Shown here: piece after piece, positions 1 to 8,820 of the stretch
How positions within the stretch are numbered: the first letter of the stretch is position 1
Layout: each line of letters opens with the position of its first letter
Assembly: GCA_050949905.1 (NCBI GenBank)
Contig: JBMNGP010000025.1
Coordinates: 29,375-93,374, forward strand
Length of the DNA: 64,000 nt
Source of the DNA: DUML01 sp050949905
Lineage (GTDB): Bacteria; Bacillota; Desulfitobacteriia; Desulfitobacteriales; Syntrophobotulaceae
Reading direction: 5' to 3'
The notes under the pieces: model-generated
What the model saw: only the letters and a program-made list of their open reading frames with translations
The model's database searches: none
What the model was told of the DNA's origin: nothing
Program-made: the position numbers and the translations under genes

Positions 1-701
1 TCAAGGCTATTAAAAGCGAAGAAGAATGGGCACTCATTGATAGGGCAGTTCGGGTTCATGAACAGCTGGGCGATTGTGTTCCTGCGCTTTTCCGTCCCGG
101 TCGTATGGAATATGAGATCCGCGCAGATCTTGAACACCTTGCCCTTGAACTCGGTTGTGACTATATTGGCAACCTAGCAGTAGGCTCGGCACCGGTCGGT
201 AAGCCGGCGCGCTTCACAACCCATTTCTACGGCAATCGCCGTATTGAGCCTGGTGATAATCTAAGTGTTATGATTGAAGTCTCCGGACCAGGCGGTCAAT
301 ATGGTGAATTATCCCGAACATGGTGCCTGGCTGAGCCTACTGAGAGTCTCAAGTGGCTGTTTGATGTGTCCAAGAAATGCCAGGCATATATAGCTGAGAA
401 GATGGTACCCGGAATCTCCGCCAGGGAGCTGAACGATCTGTTCGACGAGTTTGTGACCCAATACGGAATACCTAAGAATAAACGGTTCTTCGGACATGGC
501 CAAGGCTACGATATGATGGAACGTCCCGCTTTTTCAGGCAGAGAAAATATGATCATTAAGGAAGATATGTTCGTGGCCATTCACCCTGAGTTTATGACGG
601 AAACTGATTTCGCTTGTTGCTGCGATAACTTCCGGGTTACGAAGAATGGTGCTGTACGCCTTACTCGTACGCCACAAGAAATTATCCGTGTAGAAATTTA
701 A
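1..701 (+). CDS. M24 family (creatinase/Xaa-Pro peptidase fold) protein, 5' truncated by window edge
   Basis: The open frame runs in from the window edge (codons from base 3) and ends at 701, giving about 232 residues of the pita-bread C-terminal domain. The M24 landmarks are recognisable: a GHGQG motif, an IHPEF segment and a final D-N pair near the C-terminus. In the metallo-members the first two metal ligands are Asp in a D-x-G...D-x-(S/T)-R-T pattern; here those places read IEVSGPG and GELSRTW, and the last Glu is Asp. Metal binding is therefore doubtful, as in creatinase, which uses this fold without metal. It could be a creatinase-like C-N hydrolase or an inactive relative of Xaa-Pro aminopeptidase. 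The gene converges on a UbiD-type gene. Family assignment is firm, activity is not. Confidence 0.8.
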   Translation, partial: KAIKSEEEWALIDRAVRVHEQLGDCVPALFRPGRMEYEIRADLEHLALELGCDYIGNLAVGSAPVGKPARFTTHFYGNRRIEPGDNLSVMIEVSGPGGQYGELSRTWCLAEPTESLKWLFDVSKKCQAYIAEKMVPGISARELNDLFDEFVTQYGIPKNKRFFGHGQGYDMMERPAFSGRENMIIKEDMFVAIHPEFMTETDFACCCDNFRVTKNGAVRLTRTPQEIIRVEI

Positions 702-758
702 ATCAAGCCTTCTTCTGAGGATAGTTCCTTCTAGCCCTTCTCATTAATCAAATAAGAT

Positions 759-782
759 GCCTCAAATTTTACTTTGAGACAC
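759..782. terminator. Weak bidirectional hairpin between convergent genes
   Basis: CTCAAA and TTTGAG arms, extended to nine pairs with one mismatch, flank a six-base loop between the M24 gene and the convergent UbiD gene. There is no clear U-run, so terminator function is tentative. Confidence 0.35.
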
Positions 783-858
783 CTTATGGCTGTATCTAAT
801 TGCAGCCTCTTTTTTATGGATTGGCTTGTACGATTAGGGTAGCTCTCCATAGAGTTTA

Positions 859-2322
859 TTAGGACGTGAACTTGTTGGGATCAACATCCATAAATTTCGC
901 TCTTTGGAATCTGTCTTTTAAGTGATAGGGTACTGTACAGTCGAAAATAGTTTTACAGGAAATACCATGGTCTCTTAGTAAAGGATTAACAGCCGGATCT
1001 TGAGATGGATCCAAAGGATGGCAACGTACACCCGGTATGAATATCGTATCTATGTCGCCCTGGTAGCGAGTATTGAGCGCCCACAAAACATCATTGCTAT
1101 CAAAGGGATCAACATCTTCATCCACAAGTATTACATGCTTAAGTTCTGAAAAAGCTGAGAAGGCGAGGAGAGCGGCTTGCCTTTGCCGTCCTTCATCACT
1201 GGGCTGGCTTTTCTTGAATTGCAGCACCGCCATATATTTGCCGCCGCCCGAAGAATGGGCATATACATTGAGTAACCTTCCCGGCATAGCCTTTTCAACC
1301 ATTTGTAAAATACTGGCTTCGGTTGGAATCCCGGCCATATTAACATGCTCTTCACTGGGTCCAATACAAGTTTGCATTATAGGCTTCATCCGATGGGTGA
1401 CTGCTTTTACCTTAATTACAGGCACCTCGGCGACAGCCGGCCCTGTATAGCCGGGGAATTCAGGCATAGCTTTGCCGGTATTAGTATTCTGATCTTCGCG
1501 AACCCGTACTCCTGGCAACAGTTCGCCTTCAATTACATATTCGGCATTAGCAATAGCCTTTTCATTTATCGTTAAACATTTTACAAGCTCTACACCTTGC
1601 TTGCGAATCGCTCCGGCAATACTTAATTCATTGAAACCCAGCGGAGTTGTGGGAGGCTCAAAGCAAGCTGCGATTTCTATAGCGGGGTCAACCCCGATAC
1701 TAATAGATATGGGCAAGGGTTTTCCTGCTTTTTCAGCTTTGTCTAAAAATACTCCCAAGTGGCGTGCTCCCGGTACAAGGTACATAGATAATTCATCTTT
1801 GCTTTGTAAACAGAGACGATGAATCGTAATGTCGGATTCCCCAGTTTCTGGGTCCGAAGCATAACACATACCCATAGTAATATAAGGTCCGGCATCCTCT
1901 TCTGTATTAGTGGGGGCAGGAACAAGCTTTCTCAAATCAAAACCCGGTTCATCAGCATAATGAACAACTTCTTGGCATTTAGCTTTATCTTGAGGTATTG
2001 TTACGGGTGCCAGAGGTTTTTGCACTGCTTCGTTTAAGAGAAAGCCCAAGCGTTCCGGTTTAGTGCCCAGCATAAGAGCCACTCTTTGGCGGCTTGCCAG
2101 AAGACCGATAATAACCCTGGCTTCTTCATGACCTTTAACATTATTAAAGATCATGGCGGGTCCAATTTGGGTTGGCCGCCTTACTGTTCCGCCGGCACCG
2201 ACATGACGATAAACACCGGCTAGTTCCGCATGCGGGTCCACCGGTTCGTTCGTTTCGATTAATTGGCCGGGAACTGTTTTGAGCAGCTCGATTGCCGACC
2301 GAAGATCATTTACTTTATTCAT
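859..2322 (-). CDS. UbiD family (prenyl-FMN dependent) decarboxylase
   Basis: The product is 487 residues, the usual length for UbiD/Fdc1 enzymes, which reversibly (de)carboxylate unsaturated or aromatic acids with prenylated FMN. Visible landmarks are the metal/cofactor region around residues 145-170 (ITMGMCY...ITIHRL, with Arg169 in the position of the catalytic Arg), and the VIEGELLPG segment near 263-271, whose Glu residues match the E-R-E catalytic triad. GGAGGT lies about 12 bases before the ATG. No UbiX-type prenyltransferase is in the window, so the cofactor must be made elsewhere. A MerR-type regulator lies directly upstream on the same strand and may control it. The substrate is unknown; aromatic, phenylacrylic or other unsaturated acids are all possible. 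Confidence 0.9.
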   Translation of the reverse strand: MNKVNDLRSAIELLKTVPGQLIETNEPVDPHAELAGVYRHVGAGGTVRRPTQIGPAMIFNNVKGHEEARVIIGLLASRQRVALMLGTKPERLGFLLNEAVQKPLAPVTIPQDKAKCQEVVHYADEPGFDLRKLVPAPTNTEEDAGPYITMGMCYASDPETGESDITIHRLCLQSKDELSMYLVPGARHLGVFLDKAEKAGKPLPISISIGVDPAIEIAACFEPPTTPLGFNELSIAGAIRKQGVELVKCLTINEKAIANAEYVIEGELLPGVRVREDQNTNTGKAMPEFPGYTGPAVAEVPVIKVKAVTHRMKPIMQTCIGPSEEHVNMAGIPTEASILQMVEKAMPGRLLNVYAHSSGGGKYMAVLQFKKSQPSDEGRQRQAALLAFSAFSELKHVILVDEDVDPFDSNDVLWALNTRYQGDIDTIFIPGVRCHPLDPSQDPAVNPLLRDHGISCKTIFDCTVPYHLKDRFQRAKFMDVDPNKFTS

Positions 2323-2466
2323 TGACTTCCTAACACCTCCAATTATTACCTAATAAGTGGCCTTTTCAGCTTTTGGATTCTAAAAAGTATTAGCTTCATC
2401 TTAAAATATATACCAGCTATACAGTCAATTGCTTGGCATAATTTGATAGCTCCAATTTAGCCCTTT

Positions 2467-3297
2467 TCACTTTTGTTCAACTGGAATCTGCAATTGACAA
2501 AAGTCTACCTCTGTATTCTCGTCATAGAAGGTAGTGTCAAGAAAACAAGCATCAACTATATCTCCCTTTATCCTATAATTGTGTTCAGCGACCCATTCTA
2601 AAAGATTGCTCAAGAATCGAGTATCATAAGGCATGCCATACTTATACATAGTTACGTATTGTCCGGCTCGCAAAGTAATTATATTTTGACTCTCTAATTC
2701 TGGGGCTTGGGAGGATAAAGTAATGAAAGCTCCTGCACCCTCAAATATGTTTTCTTCGCAAATACAATCTTTCCGTATAATAGTTCCGAATTGGGATGCG
2801 GGCAACATTCCATGCCTGGCAAGGGTATTCCAGGCCTTCATCATAGTAAGATGCAGTTCCTTTTTACAAATTTTATTTTTGTAAGGAAAAAAAATAACTT
2901 TCCTTTCAGGGAATTCTTCCACGATCGGCTTCGACAATTCATCCTTATAATTGCTCACATTGGTATAAGTCAGCAACCGAGTTTCTATGGACTCCTTAAT
3001 TTTTAGCAGGTTTTCGATTTCTTTATCAATATACTCCTGGTGATATTTTAAAAGAGAAATAGCGGTAGTAAGGTTTCTGTTTTTAATATGGGTTCTAATG
3101 TCTTTCAGTTTTATACCTGTCGATTTCAGGAAGCAAATTTCTCTGAGTAAAGGAATTTGATAGGGGCTATAATATCTATAGCCATTTTCATCTACTTTAA
3201 TTGGTGAGAATAAACCTATTTTGTCATAATAAATAAGAGTTTGTCTCGAAATACTATGAATCTTAGCCATTTTACTAATCGATAAGTACTTATCCAT
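2467..3297 (-). CDS. MerR family transcriptional regulator with C-terminal effector domain
   Basis: The 276-residue protein starts with a MerR winged helix (YLSISKMAKIHSISRQTLIYYDKIGL, then NGYRYYS in the wing), followed by a coiled coil around residues 75-110 and a C-terminal domain resembling the GyrI/BmrR effector-binding fold. I prefer the ATG at 3297 over one 15 bases further upstream because GGGAGGA lies only four to five bases before it and overlaps the longer start. It sits upstream of the UbiD-type decarboxylase on the same strand with a 144-base gap, so it may sense an aromatic or hydrophobic acid and regulate that gene. This last point is inference from position. Confidence 0.82.
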   Translation of the reverse strand: MDKYLSISKMAKIHSISRQTLIYYDKIGLFSPIKVDENGYRYYSPYQIPLLREICFLKSTGIKLKDIRTHIKNRNLTTAISLLKYHQEYIDKEIENLLKIKESIETRLLTYTNVSNYKDELSKPIVEEFPERKVIFFPYKNKICKKELHLTMMKAWNTLARHGMLPASQFGTIIRKDCICEENIFEGAGAFITLSSQAPELESQNIITLRAGQYVTMYKYGMPYDTRFLSNLLEWVAEHNYRIKGDIVDACFLDTTFYDENTEVDFCQLQIPVEQK

Positions 3298-3689
3298 TAT
3301 TCCTCCCAACACGCTGTTTCACTTCTTAAAATTTAGAGAACCTATTATGTATAATTGTAGAATTATCTGCACTGTTTGTCACGACTTGGGCGATTTTTTT
3401 ACCTTAAGAAATACCAAGTAATAACACGAGGTTCTAAAGGATCTTAAGAAAGAGATCTTAATATCTTAGAAATGGTGGGCGGTCAAAGTAAATGCAACCT
3501 TTGACAGAGTAAATATTGAAAAGTAGCATTAAGTTAGTCAAGATTTGGGAATAACAGGGTATACTTTCAGCAAAAATAGCCGATTTATATTAATAGCGAG
3601 CGAAATTTGGCCGCTGAGCACTAAAAATAGGCATAGGAATACAAGGGGTACCCAAAAGCTGTTTTTTCGGACAGAGTTAATGCGTCCCC
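3298..3689. other. Non-coding stretch between MerR gene and IS30 element
   Basis: No gene is seen. It contains the left copies of a 12-base direct repeat (ATATCTTAGAAA, 3461-3472) and a 12-base inverted repeat (GTAAATGCAACC, 3488-3499) whose partners lie at 6685-6696 and 6659-6670, beyond the IS30 element. This suggests the left arm of an older mobile element. Confidence 0.4.
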
Positions 3690-4979
3690 CTGACTAAGGT
3701 TTCTATTAATGTGCTCTGCGAGTTAGAGAACGCTCGGATTACTTTTTCAAAAGCGAAGGCTTCAGCAGGATTTCATTAGGGTGGATACTGCTGAGCCCCA
3801 GCTTTTGAAGGACATCGTATCCGTAGATGAAGCCGAACATATCAAAGGGCGATTTGTTGCCCAGCTTCTCTCTGGAATAGGAGTTGATGTGCGACATCAT
3901 CAGGTCAATATCCCCTTGGCATAGATTATCGAATGATGTGCCTTTGGGCAGTATTTTCCTTATGAATTCATGGTTGAGCTCCACATTGGGTTTCTGGTAT
4001 GAGGCGTATGGATCGCAGTAAAACACACGCATCCTCTGGATGCCCTGGGCATCATACTCTAAAGCCTTAGGATTTGAAAACTCCGAACCGTTATCAGCGA
4101 GACAGACTGAGAGAAGCCGACTGAACAGCTCCCTGCCAAGGGTTTGGTCCAAGCGATTAAAAACGTTGATAACGGACAGGGAGGTGTTGCGCTCCCTGAT
4201 GAAGGCCAACATCAAATCGCAGGACTTGAACATCATCGTGAGCAGAACCTTGCCTCCAACACGCCCGATGAGCGAATCAATCTCAACAACGGTAACATCT
4301 GAAGCTTCCTTGAAAGTCAGGAAATCGGCGTATGTACGCCCGATCCTGCAGGAGCAATCAACCTTATGCTCCACCGGTTTGGATTTCCGGGGCTTTATGC
4401 GGCAGACGCGGGGCATATCTATATTTTTTGCCTTGAGAAGGCCGCCGGCAACATAGCGATAGATGGATTTTTCACTGACTTCAAGGCTGTCGGCATTGTG
4501 GACTGCGATGTGATGGACAGAGTGGCCACGCCGGATGAGAGGAGAAACCAATTCGTCAAGGTAGAGCAGCTCATCCTCAGTAATGTTCGCACCGGTGCGG
4601 GATTCTACCAGCATTTCACGATATGCCTCGTGGGCCTTTTTATGGAGATAATATTTTTTCCGCAGTACGCACTGGCGCTCTTCCACACAGCCGTTGCAGA
4701 CATAGGGAGGGTCATAAAGCTTGATGCACAGCCGTTCCTCGAATTCCTCGCATATAGCATTGCAATAATTACAGCTGGAACACTTTCTGGTGCAGTTGGG
4801 TTTATCCGCACAGAGCTGTATTTTTTGGCAGACATTTAGTTTTGCACAGCGGTTATGGATGGATAAGGTATCATTAATTTCGCAAATTCATAAATAAGTG
4901 TTTATGAATAAAGACATAAACGCAACTGCTTGGTAAGATAAGGTTACCACACCAATCAAAACCAGGAGGAGCTGCGAAT

Positions 4980-6170
4980 ATGTCTGATAAAATTATACAC
5001 TTAAATGAAGGAGCAATAAAGCAAGAGCTTAAAGAATTGGTACGTCAAAGTGTGGAGGAAACACTAAATAACCTTTTGGATCAGGAAGCAGCAGAGCTCA
5101 CAAATGCCGGTAGGTATGAACGTACAAAAGAACGAAAAGGATATCGTTCCGGCCACTATGAGAGGAAGTTAACGACCACTTCCGGAGAGGTGAAGCTGAA
5201 AGTGCCTAAACTGAAAGGTGTCGCCTTTGAAACTGCAATCATAGAGCGCTACCGGCGGCGTGAAAGCTCTGTAGAAGAAGCTCTAATCGAAATGTATTTA
5301 GCTGGTGTTTCAGTCCGGCGAGTAGAAGATATAACTGAGGCACTCTGGGGCACAAAAGTATCGGCCGGAACGGTCAGCAAGTTAAACCAGAAAGTCTATG
5401 GCCACATCGATACTTGGCGCAATCGCCCTCTACAAAGAAAATATCCCTATGTCTATCTCGATGGGATTTACCTTAAACGTAATTGGGGTGGAGAATACGA
5501 AAACGTTGCGATCCTAATTGCTATGGCTGTCAATGAAGATGGTTACAGAGAAGTAATAGGCGCTTCTGAAGGAATGAAGGAAGATAAAACAAGCTGGCTG
5601 GAATTCATGAAAAGCTTAAAGGAACGTGGCTTATCCGGAACCCAGTTATTTATCGGGGATAAATGTCTGGGCTTATTGGAAGCAGTGAACGAAACATTTC
5701 CGGAAGCCAAATTCCAACGCTGTACTGTTCATTTTTACCGGAATGTCTTCTCAGTAACACCTCGCTCCAAGATGAAAGAAGTAGCGGCAATGCTAAAAGC
5801 GATCCATGCCCAGGAGGATAAAGAAGCAGCTAAAGAGAAGGCAACAGCGGTTGTAGCTAAGCTTCGGGACATGAAACTGAAAGAAGCAGCGAAAAAAGTT
5901 GAAGACAGCATTCTCGAAACACTGACATATATGGACTTTCCACAAGCACACTGGACTAAACTTCGCAGCAATAACGTCATCGAAAGATTAAACCGGGAAA
6001 TCCGCAGAAGAACCAGGGTAGTTGGCACTTTTCCTGATGGGCATTCAGCATTAATGCTTGTCTGCGCTCGGTTGCGGTATGTAGCCAGTAAAGCCTGGGG
6101 CACAAAAATGTATATGAGTATGAGACACCTTGAGGAAATGAACAAAGAAAACAGTATTATAGCAGGTTAA
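4980..6170 (+). CDS. IS256-family (Mutator-type) transposase
   Basis: The 396-residue protein has the usual IS256 layout: an N-terminal region with RYERTKERKGYRSGHYERKL, the VPKL motif, then a DDE catalytic core with YLDGIYLK (first Asp), FIGDKCLGLLEAV (second Asp), the RCTVHFYRNV motif typical of Mutator-like transposases, and NVIERLNREIRRR (Glu). An AGGAGG site lies before the ATG. It looks intact, so the element may still be mobile. It reads opposite to the IS30 transposase that it interrupts. Confidence 0.95.
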   Translation: MSDKIIHLNEGAIKQELKELVRQSVEETLNNLLDQEAAELTNAGRYERTKERKGYRSGHYERKLTTTSGEVKLKVPKLKGVAFETAIIERYRRRESSVEEALIEMYLAGVSVRRVEDITEALWGTKVSAGTVSKLNQKVYGHIDTWRNRPLQRKYPYVYLDGIYLKRNWGGEYENVAILIAMAVNEDGYREVIGASEGMKEDKTSWLEFMKSLKERGLSGTQLFIGDKCLGLLEAVNETFPEAKFQRCTVHFYRNVFSVTPRSKMKEVAAMLKAIHAQEDKEAAKEKATAVVAKLRDMKLKEAAKKVEDSILETLTYMDFPQAHWTKLRSNNVIERLNREIRRRTRVVGTFPDGHSALMLVCARLRYVASKAWGTKMYMSMRHLEEMNKENSIIAG

Positions 6171-6180
6171 TGTGCGATCC

Positions 6181-6228
6181 TCTCTTAGTAGACTGGCCAT
6201 GGGGCCCCATGGCCAGTCTACTAAGAGA
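6181..6228. repeat. Perfect 48-bp palindrome
   Basis: Two 24-base arms with no spacer, centred on GGGGCCCC, lie just after the IS256 transposase stop codon and within the element. RNA from either strand would fold to one long hairpin. There is no U-run, so this is not a standard terminator. Confidence 0.9.
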
Positions 6229-6532
6229 TAAAGATATACAAGAAAAATTACCAAGCAGAAAAACAAATTTGCGAAAGATTATTGACAGTACCTATGGATG
6301 CGGTATGGCGCATATTTATTGCTTTCGATGGCGCGGGCACGGACTTCACGGGAAATGGTGGATGCACTTTTTCCAAGAATGGCGGCAATCTGCTTGAGGG
6401 ATACGCCCTCCCTCAGCTTCTGTTCAATCAGCATACGTTCCAAATCGGTAAGGTGCTTGTTTTTAGCCATGGTAAACTCTCCTTCAATTTAAAATAGGTT
6501 TCGCAGAACACACTTACCTATTATTTCGTCAG

Positions 6533-6720
6533 AATTCTTGCCAGACTAAATGCAATCACTCCCCCATGGGGGAGTGAGGAAAGAAACATCTTTTGATTGT
6601 AAGACTTAATGCCACCCCCCTGTTTGACAAATTAAACGCAATCATCAAGTAACGTATGGGTTGCATTTACAATGTCAACTGAGGATATCTTAGAAAGATA
6701 AAATTTTTTTAAAAAATTAC
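6533..6720. other. Non-coding stretch right of IS30 element
   Basis: No gene is seen. It holds a perfect 20-base palindrome (6557-6576, CACTCCCCCATGGGGGAGTG), a short module TTAATGC..CCCCCTG that also occurs at 3678-3691 left of the IS30 copy, and the right partners of the outer inverted repeat (6659-6670) and outer direct repeat (6685-6696). Confidence 0.5.
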
Positions 6721-6749
6721 TTGACAATACGAGCAAATAAAGGTATCTT
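6721..6749 (+). promoter_or_regulatory. Sigma-A type promoter of the LacI-family gene
   Basis: TTGACA at 6721-6726 and TATCTT at 6744-6749 are separated by 17 bases. The predicted start site falls just before or within the tandem AAAACGTTTT palindromes. Confidence 0.55.
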
Positions 6750-6756
6750 CTTAATG

Positions 6757-6780
6757 GAAAACGTTTTCGGAAAACGTTTT
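6757..6780. promoter_or_regulatory. Tandem palindromic operator of LacI type
   Basis: GAAAACGTTTTC (6757-6768) is followed directly by GGAAAACGTTTT. Both contain the perfect 10-base palindrome AAAACGTTTT with the central CG that LacI/GalR proteins contact. The centres are 13 bases apart, downstream of a good promoter and about 70 bases before the regulator gene, so autoregulation is likely. Confidence 0.65.
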
Positions 6781-6849
6781 GGGATAGTCCTTAGGAGTAG
6801 AAAAGGAAGAGAAAGAGAATATTATCGAAAGGAGGTATCGTCCAAAGAG

Positions 6850-7845
6850 ATGGTTACTATTAAAGACGTTGCTAAACGTGCTCAGGTATCTATTACCACC
6901 GTATCCAGAGTATTGAATAAAACAGAGCATGCCGTAAGCCCGGAAACCAGAAAAAAAGTGCTGGAAGCCATTGAAGAGCTGGGCTTTATTCCCAACGCCA
7001 TGGCCCGGGGGCTTCACCGCAACAAGACCAAAGCAATCGGCCTCATCATTCAGGATATTTCCAATCCCTACTATCCCAGCATTGTACGGGGAGTAGAGGA
7101 TGAAGCCCAAGAATTAGGGTATACAGTAATTCTTGCTAATGCCTATCGTTCTAAGGAAAGAACAACTAAATACCTCAATGTCTTTAGGGAAAAAAGGGTT
7201 GACGGAATTATTTTTACCGGCGGCGGAGTAGTAAAAGATGCAGTTGAAGAAAAATTTTTCGAACAAACTTCTATTTCCACGGTAGTAATAGGTAAACCTT
7301 GCACAGTCAGAGTGCCCTCAGTTCAGGTTAACAATGTTCAGTCTTCGCGCGAAGCATGTGAGTATTTGTTGAAATTAGGGCATCGGCACATAGTGACCAT
7401 CACCGGCCCGGCAGAATCCACCACAGCGATTGATCGTCTGGAAGGTTACCGTCAAGCCCTAATAAGCCATGGAATAGACCCGCGGAAAGAATTAATTATT
7501 CAAGGAAATTTTGAATTTGCCAGCGGTTATAGGGCTATTAAAGAGTTTCCAGAGATAGGCAAGGGCAAGGTAACAGCTATATTTGCCCAGAATGACATGA
7601 TGGCTATCGGGGCAATGAAAGCTTTGCAGGATGAAGGTCTGAAGGTGCCGGAGGACATAGCTATAATCGGTTTTGATAATATTCCTCTTTCGTCATTTGT
7701 TACTCCAGCCTTGTCAACAGTGGCTGTACCGGTTTACGAAATGGGGAAAACGGCGATGAAAATGTTGGCTGATATCCTAGAAGGCCATGAAATCTCACGT
7801 TTTACTACTCTGCCTACCAAGCTAAAGCTTAGGCAAACCTGTTAA
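6850..7845 (+). CDS. LacI family transcriptional regulator
   Basis: The 331-residue protein has the LacI HTH at its very N-terminus (TIKDVAKRAQVSITTVSRVL), the hinge helix region (IPNAMARGL) and a periplasmic-binding-protein-like effector domain (IGLIIQDISNPYYPSIVRGV; FAQNDMMAIGAMKAL; IIGFDNIPLSSFVTPALSTV). The frame is open further upstream, but the HTH begins right after the ATG at 6850 and GGAGGT lies 13 bases before it; the upstream frame carries the promoter and operator. It precedes the creatininase/aldolase/transporter genes in the same direction and probably controls them in response to the substrate or an intermediate. Confidence 0.9.
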   Translation: MVTIKDVAKRAQVSITTVSRVLNKTEHAVSPETRKKVLEAIEELGFIPNAMARGLHRNKTKAIGLIIQDISNPYYPSIVRGVEDEAQELGYTVILANAYRSKERTTKYLNVFREKRVDGIIFTGGGVVKDAVEEKFFEQTSISTVVIGKPCTVRVPSVQVNNVQSSREACEYLLKLGHRHIVTITGPAESTTAIDRLEGYRQALISHGIDPRKELIIQGNFEFASGYRAIKEFPEIGKGKVTAIFAQNDMMAIGAMKALQDEGLKVPEDIAIIGFDNIPLSSFVTPALSTVAVPVYEMGKTAMKMLADILEGHEISRFTTLPTKLKLRQTC

Positions 7846-7914
7846 TCGGCAGGCTATCTGACGAAAAGGCTATTGGCTTATCCTACAAAATCAATTTTAT
7901 TGGAGGAATGTTTT

Positions 7915-8772
7915 ATGGTAATGCGTCATAATTTACTGGAATGCGCTTTTACGGATGCTATCGAATGGTTTAAGAAAACCGATACAGTTATTGTTCCTGT
8001 TGGAAGCTGCGAGAAACACGGTGCTCATGTTCCCCTTGGAACAGACAGCTTCACAACCATCAATGTAGCTGAAAGAGCTGCTAAACTTGCTGACGTCCCT
8101 TATACTCCCCTTATGCCTTTTGGCTATTCTCCTCATCACATGGGCAGATGCGGTGAAGGCGCCGGTACTATTACCCTTTCGGCTAACACCTACCGTGCTG
8201 TTTTGACTGATATTGCCCGTAGCCTTATTTATCATGGCGCTAATAAAATTGTATTCGTTACTCATCATGGTTCCAATACTAAACCAATTGATGAATTTAT
8301 GCGTCAAATCCGTTATAAATATGGTGCATTTGTGGCATTCTATAAAACACCGACAGAAAGAGAATGTGAAGTAGTTAAAGGTATTTTAGAAGGACCTCCG
8401 GAAGAAACTCCAGGTTGGCATGCCGGTGAAATGGAAACCGCTCAAATGATGGCCCATGACATGAGTCTCGTTGATATGAGCCGTGCTGTTAACGACAGAG
8501 CCCATGCTCCTAAATGGATGGGTGACAAATTCTCCAAAATTGACGGAACCATTACCGTAAAATTCGGCGGCTCTGAAAACATTTATGTTCCTATGGAGCA
8601 CCACGAGTACAGTGACCATGCTACTATCGGCAATCCTTTCCGCGGTACTCCGGAAAAAGGGCTGGCTCTCTTTGAAAAAGAAGCTGAGCACTTGGCTGCT
8701 TTCATTGAAGAAGTTAAGAAATTCCCCTTCAAAGTCAAAGACGAAGATCGGGCTTTCCCGGAAAGAGCTTAA
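7915..8772 (+). CDS. Creatininase family hydrolase, copy 1
   Basis: The 285-residue protein belongs to the creatininase family of metal-dependent hydrolases of small cyclic or linear amides. Metal-site motifs are present: SCEKHGAHVPLGTD (Glu, His, Asp ligands), THHGSN and GWHAGEMETA. The start is set at the ATG at 7915 because GGAGGA lies seven bases before it; an in-frame TTG 42 bases upstream has no site. A second copy at 19510-20367 is about 95% identical in protein. The neighbours (aldolase, Tm-1-like protein, alcohol dehydrogenase, tripartite transporters) suggest it opens a ring or cleaves an amide or lactone in a catabolic route. True creatinine hydrolysis is only one possibility. Confidence 0.88.
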   Translation: MVMRHNLLECAFTDAIEWFKKTDTVIVPVGSCEKHGAHVPLGTDSFTTINVAERAAKLADVPYTPLMPFGYSPHHMGRCGEGAGTITLSANTYRAVLTDIARSLIYHGANKIVFVTHHGSNTKPIDEFMRQIRYKYGAFVAFYKTPTERECEVVKGILEGPPEETPGWHAGEMETAQMMAHDMSLVDMSRAVNDRAHAPKWMGDKFSKIDGTITVKFGGSENIYVPMEHHEYSDHATIGNPFRGTPEKGLALFEKEAEHLAAFIEEVKKFPFKVKDEDRAFPERA

Positions 8773-8820
8773 GGCTTATTCCTAAAAGCGCCTGATTATC
8801 TTTAATCTATTAAAGGCATC

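Larger units (their letters stand above)
4862..6292 (+). mobile_element. IS256-family insertion sequence
   Basis: The element is 1431 bases, bounded by an exact 8-base direct repeat TATGGATG (4854-4861 and 6293-6300), the target-duplication length usual for IS256. The ends are imperfect inverted repeats that share TTTCGCAAATT 16-26 bases in from each tip. It carries one transposase gene and, between that gene and the right end, a perfect 48-base palindrome (6181-6228). Confidence 0.9.
3739..6470 (-). pseudogene. IS30-family transposase, split by IS256 insertion
   Basis: The N-terminal part (6470 down to 6293) encodes an HTH of the IS30 type (LTDLERMLIEQKLREGVSLK, then KSASTISREV). The rest (4861 down to 3739) encodes a Cys-rich region and the DDE domain, with VEIDSLIG (first Asp), LADNGSEF (second Asp) and NVELNHEFIR (Glu). 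Removing the inserted element and one 8-base duplication restores a single frame of 431 codons across the join, where RIH continues with NRCAKLNVC. So the gene was intact when it was interrupted, and it cannot now make a full transposase. Confidence 0.88.
3690..6532 (-). mobile_element. IS30-family insertion sequence, interrupted by an IS256-family element
   Basis: Imperfect 32-base inverted repeats (3690-3721 and 6501-6532, 21 of 32 matching, both ending in the inner motif TTCTGCGA or CTCTGCGA and the outer motif CTGAC) bracket a split IS30 transposase gene. Without the 1431-base IS256 insertion and one copy of its target duplication the element would be about 1.4 kb. Exact ends and the target duplication of the IS30 copy are uncertain. 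Confidence 0.65.

Noticed and set aside
4366..4839. Plus-strand open frame of 157 codons within the IS30 copy
   Set aside because: It is antisense to the IS30 transposase, has no ribosome site and no recognisable motif.
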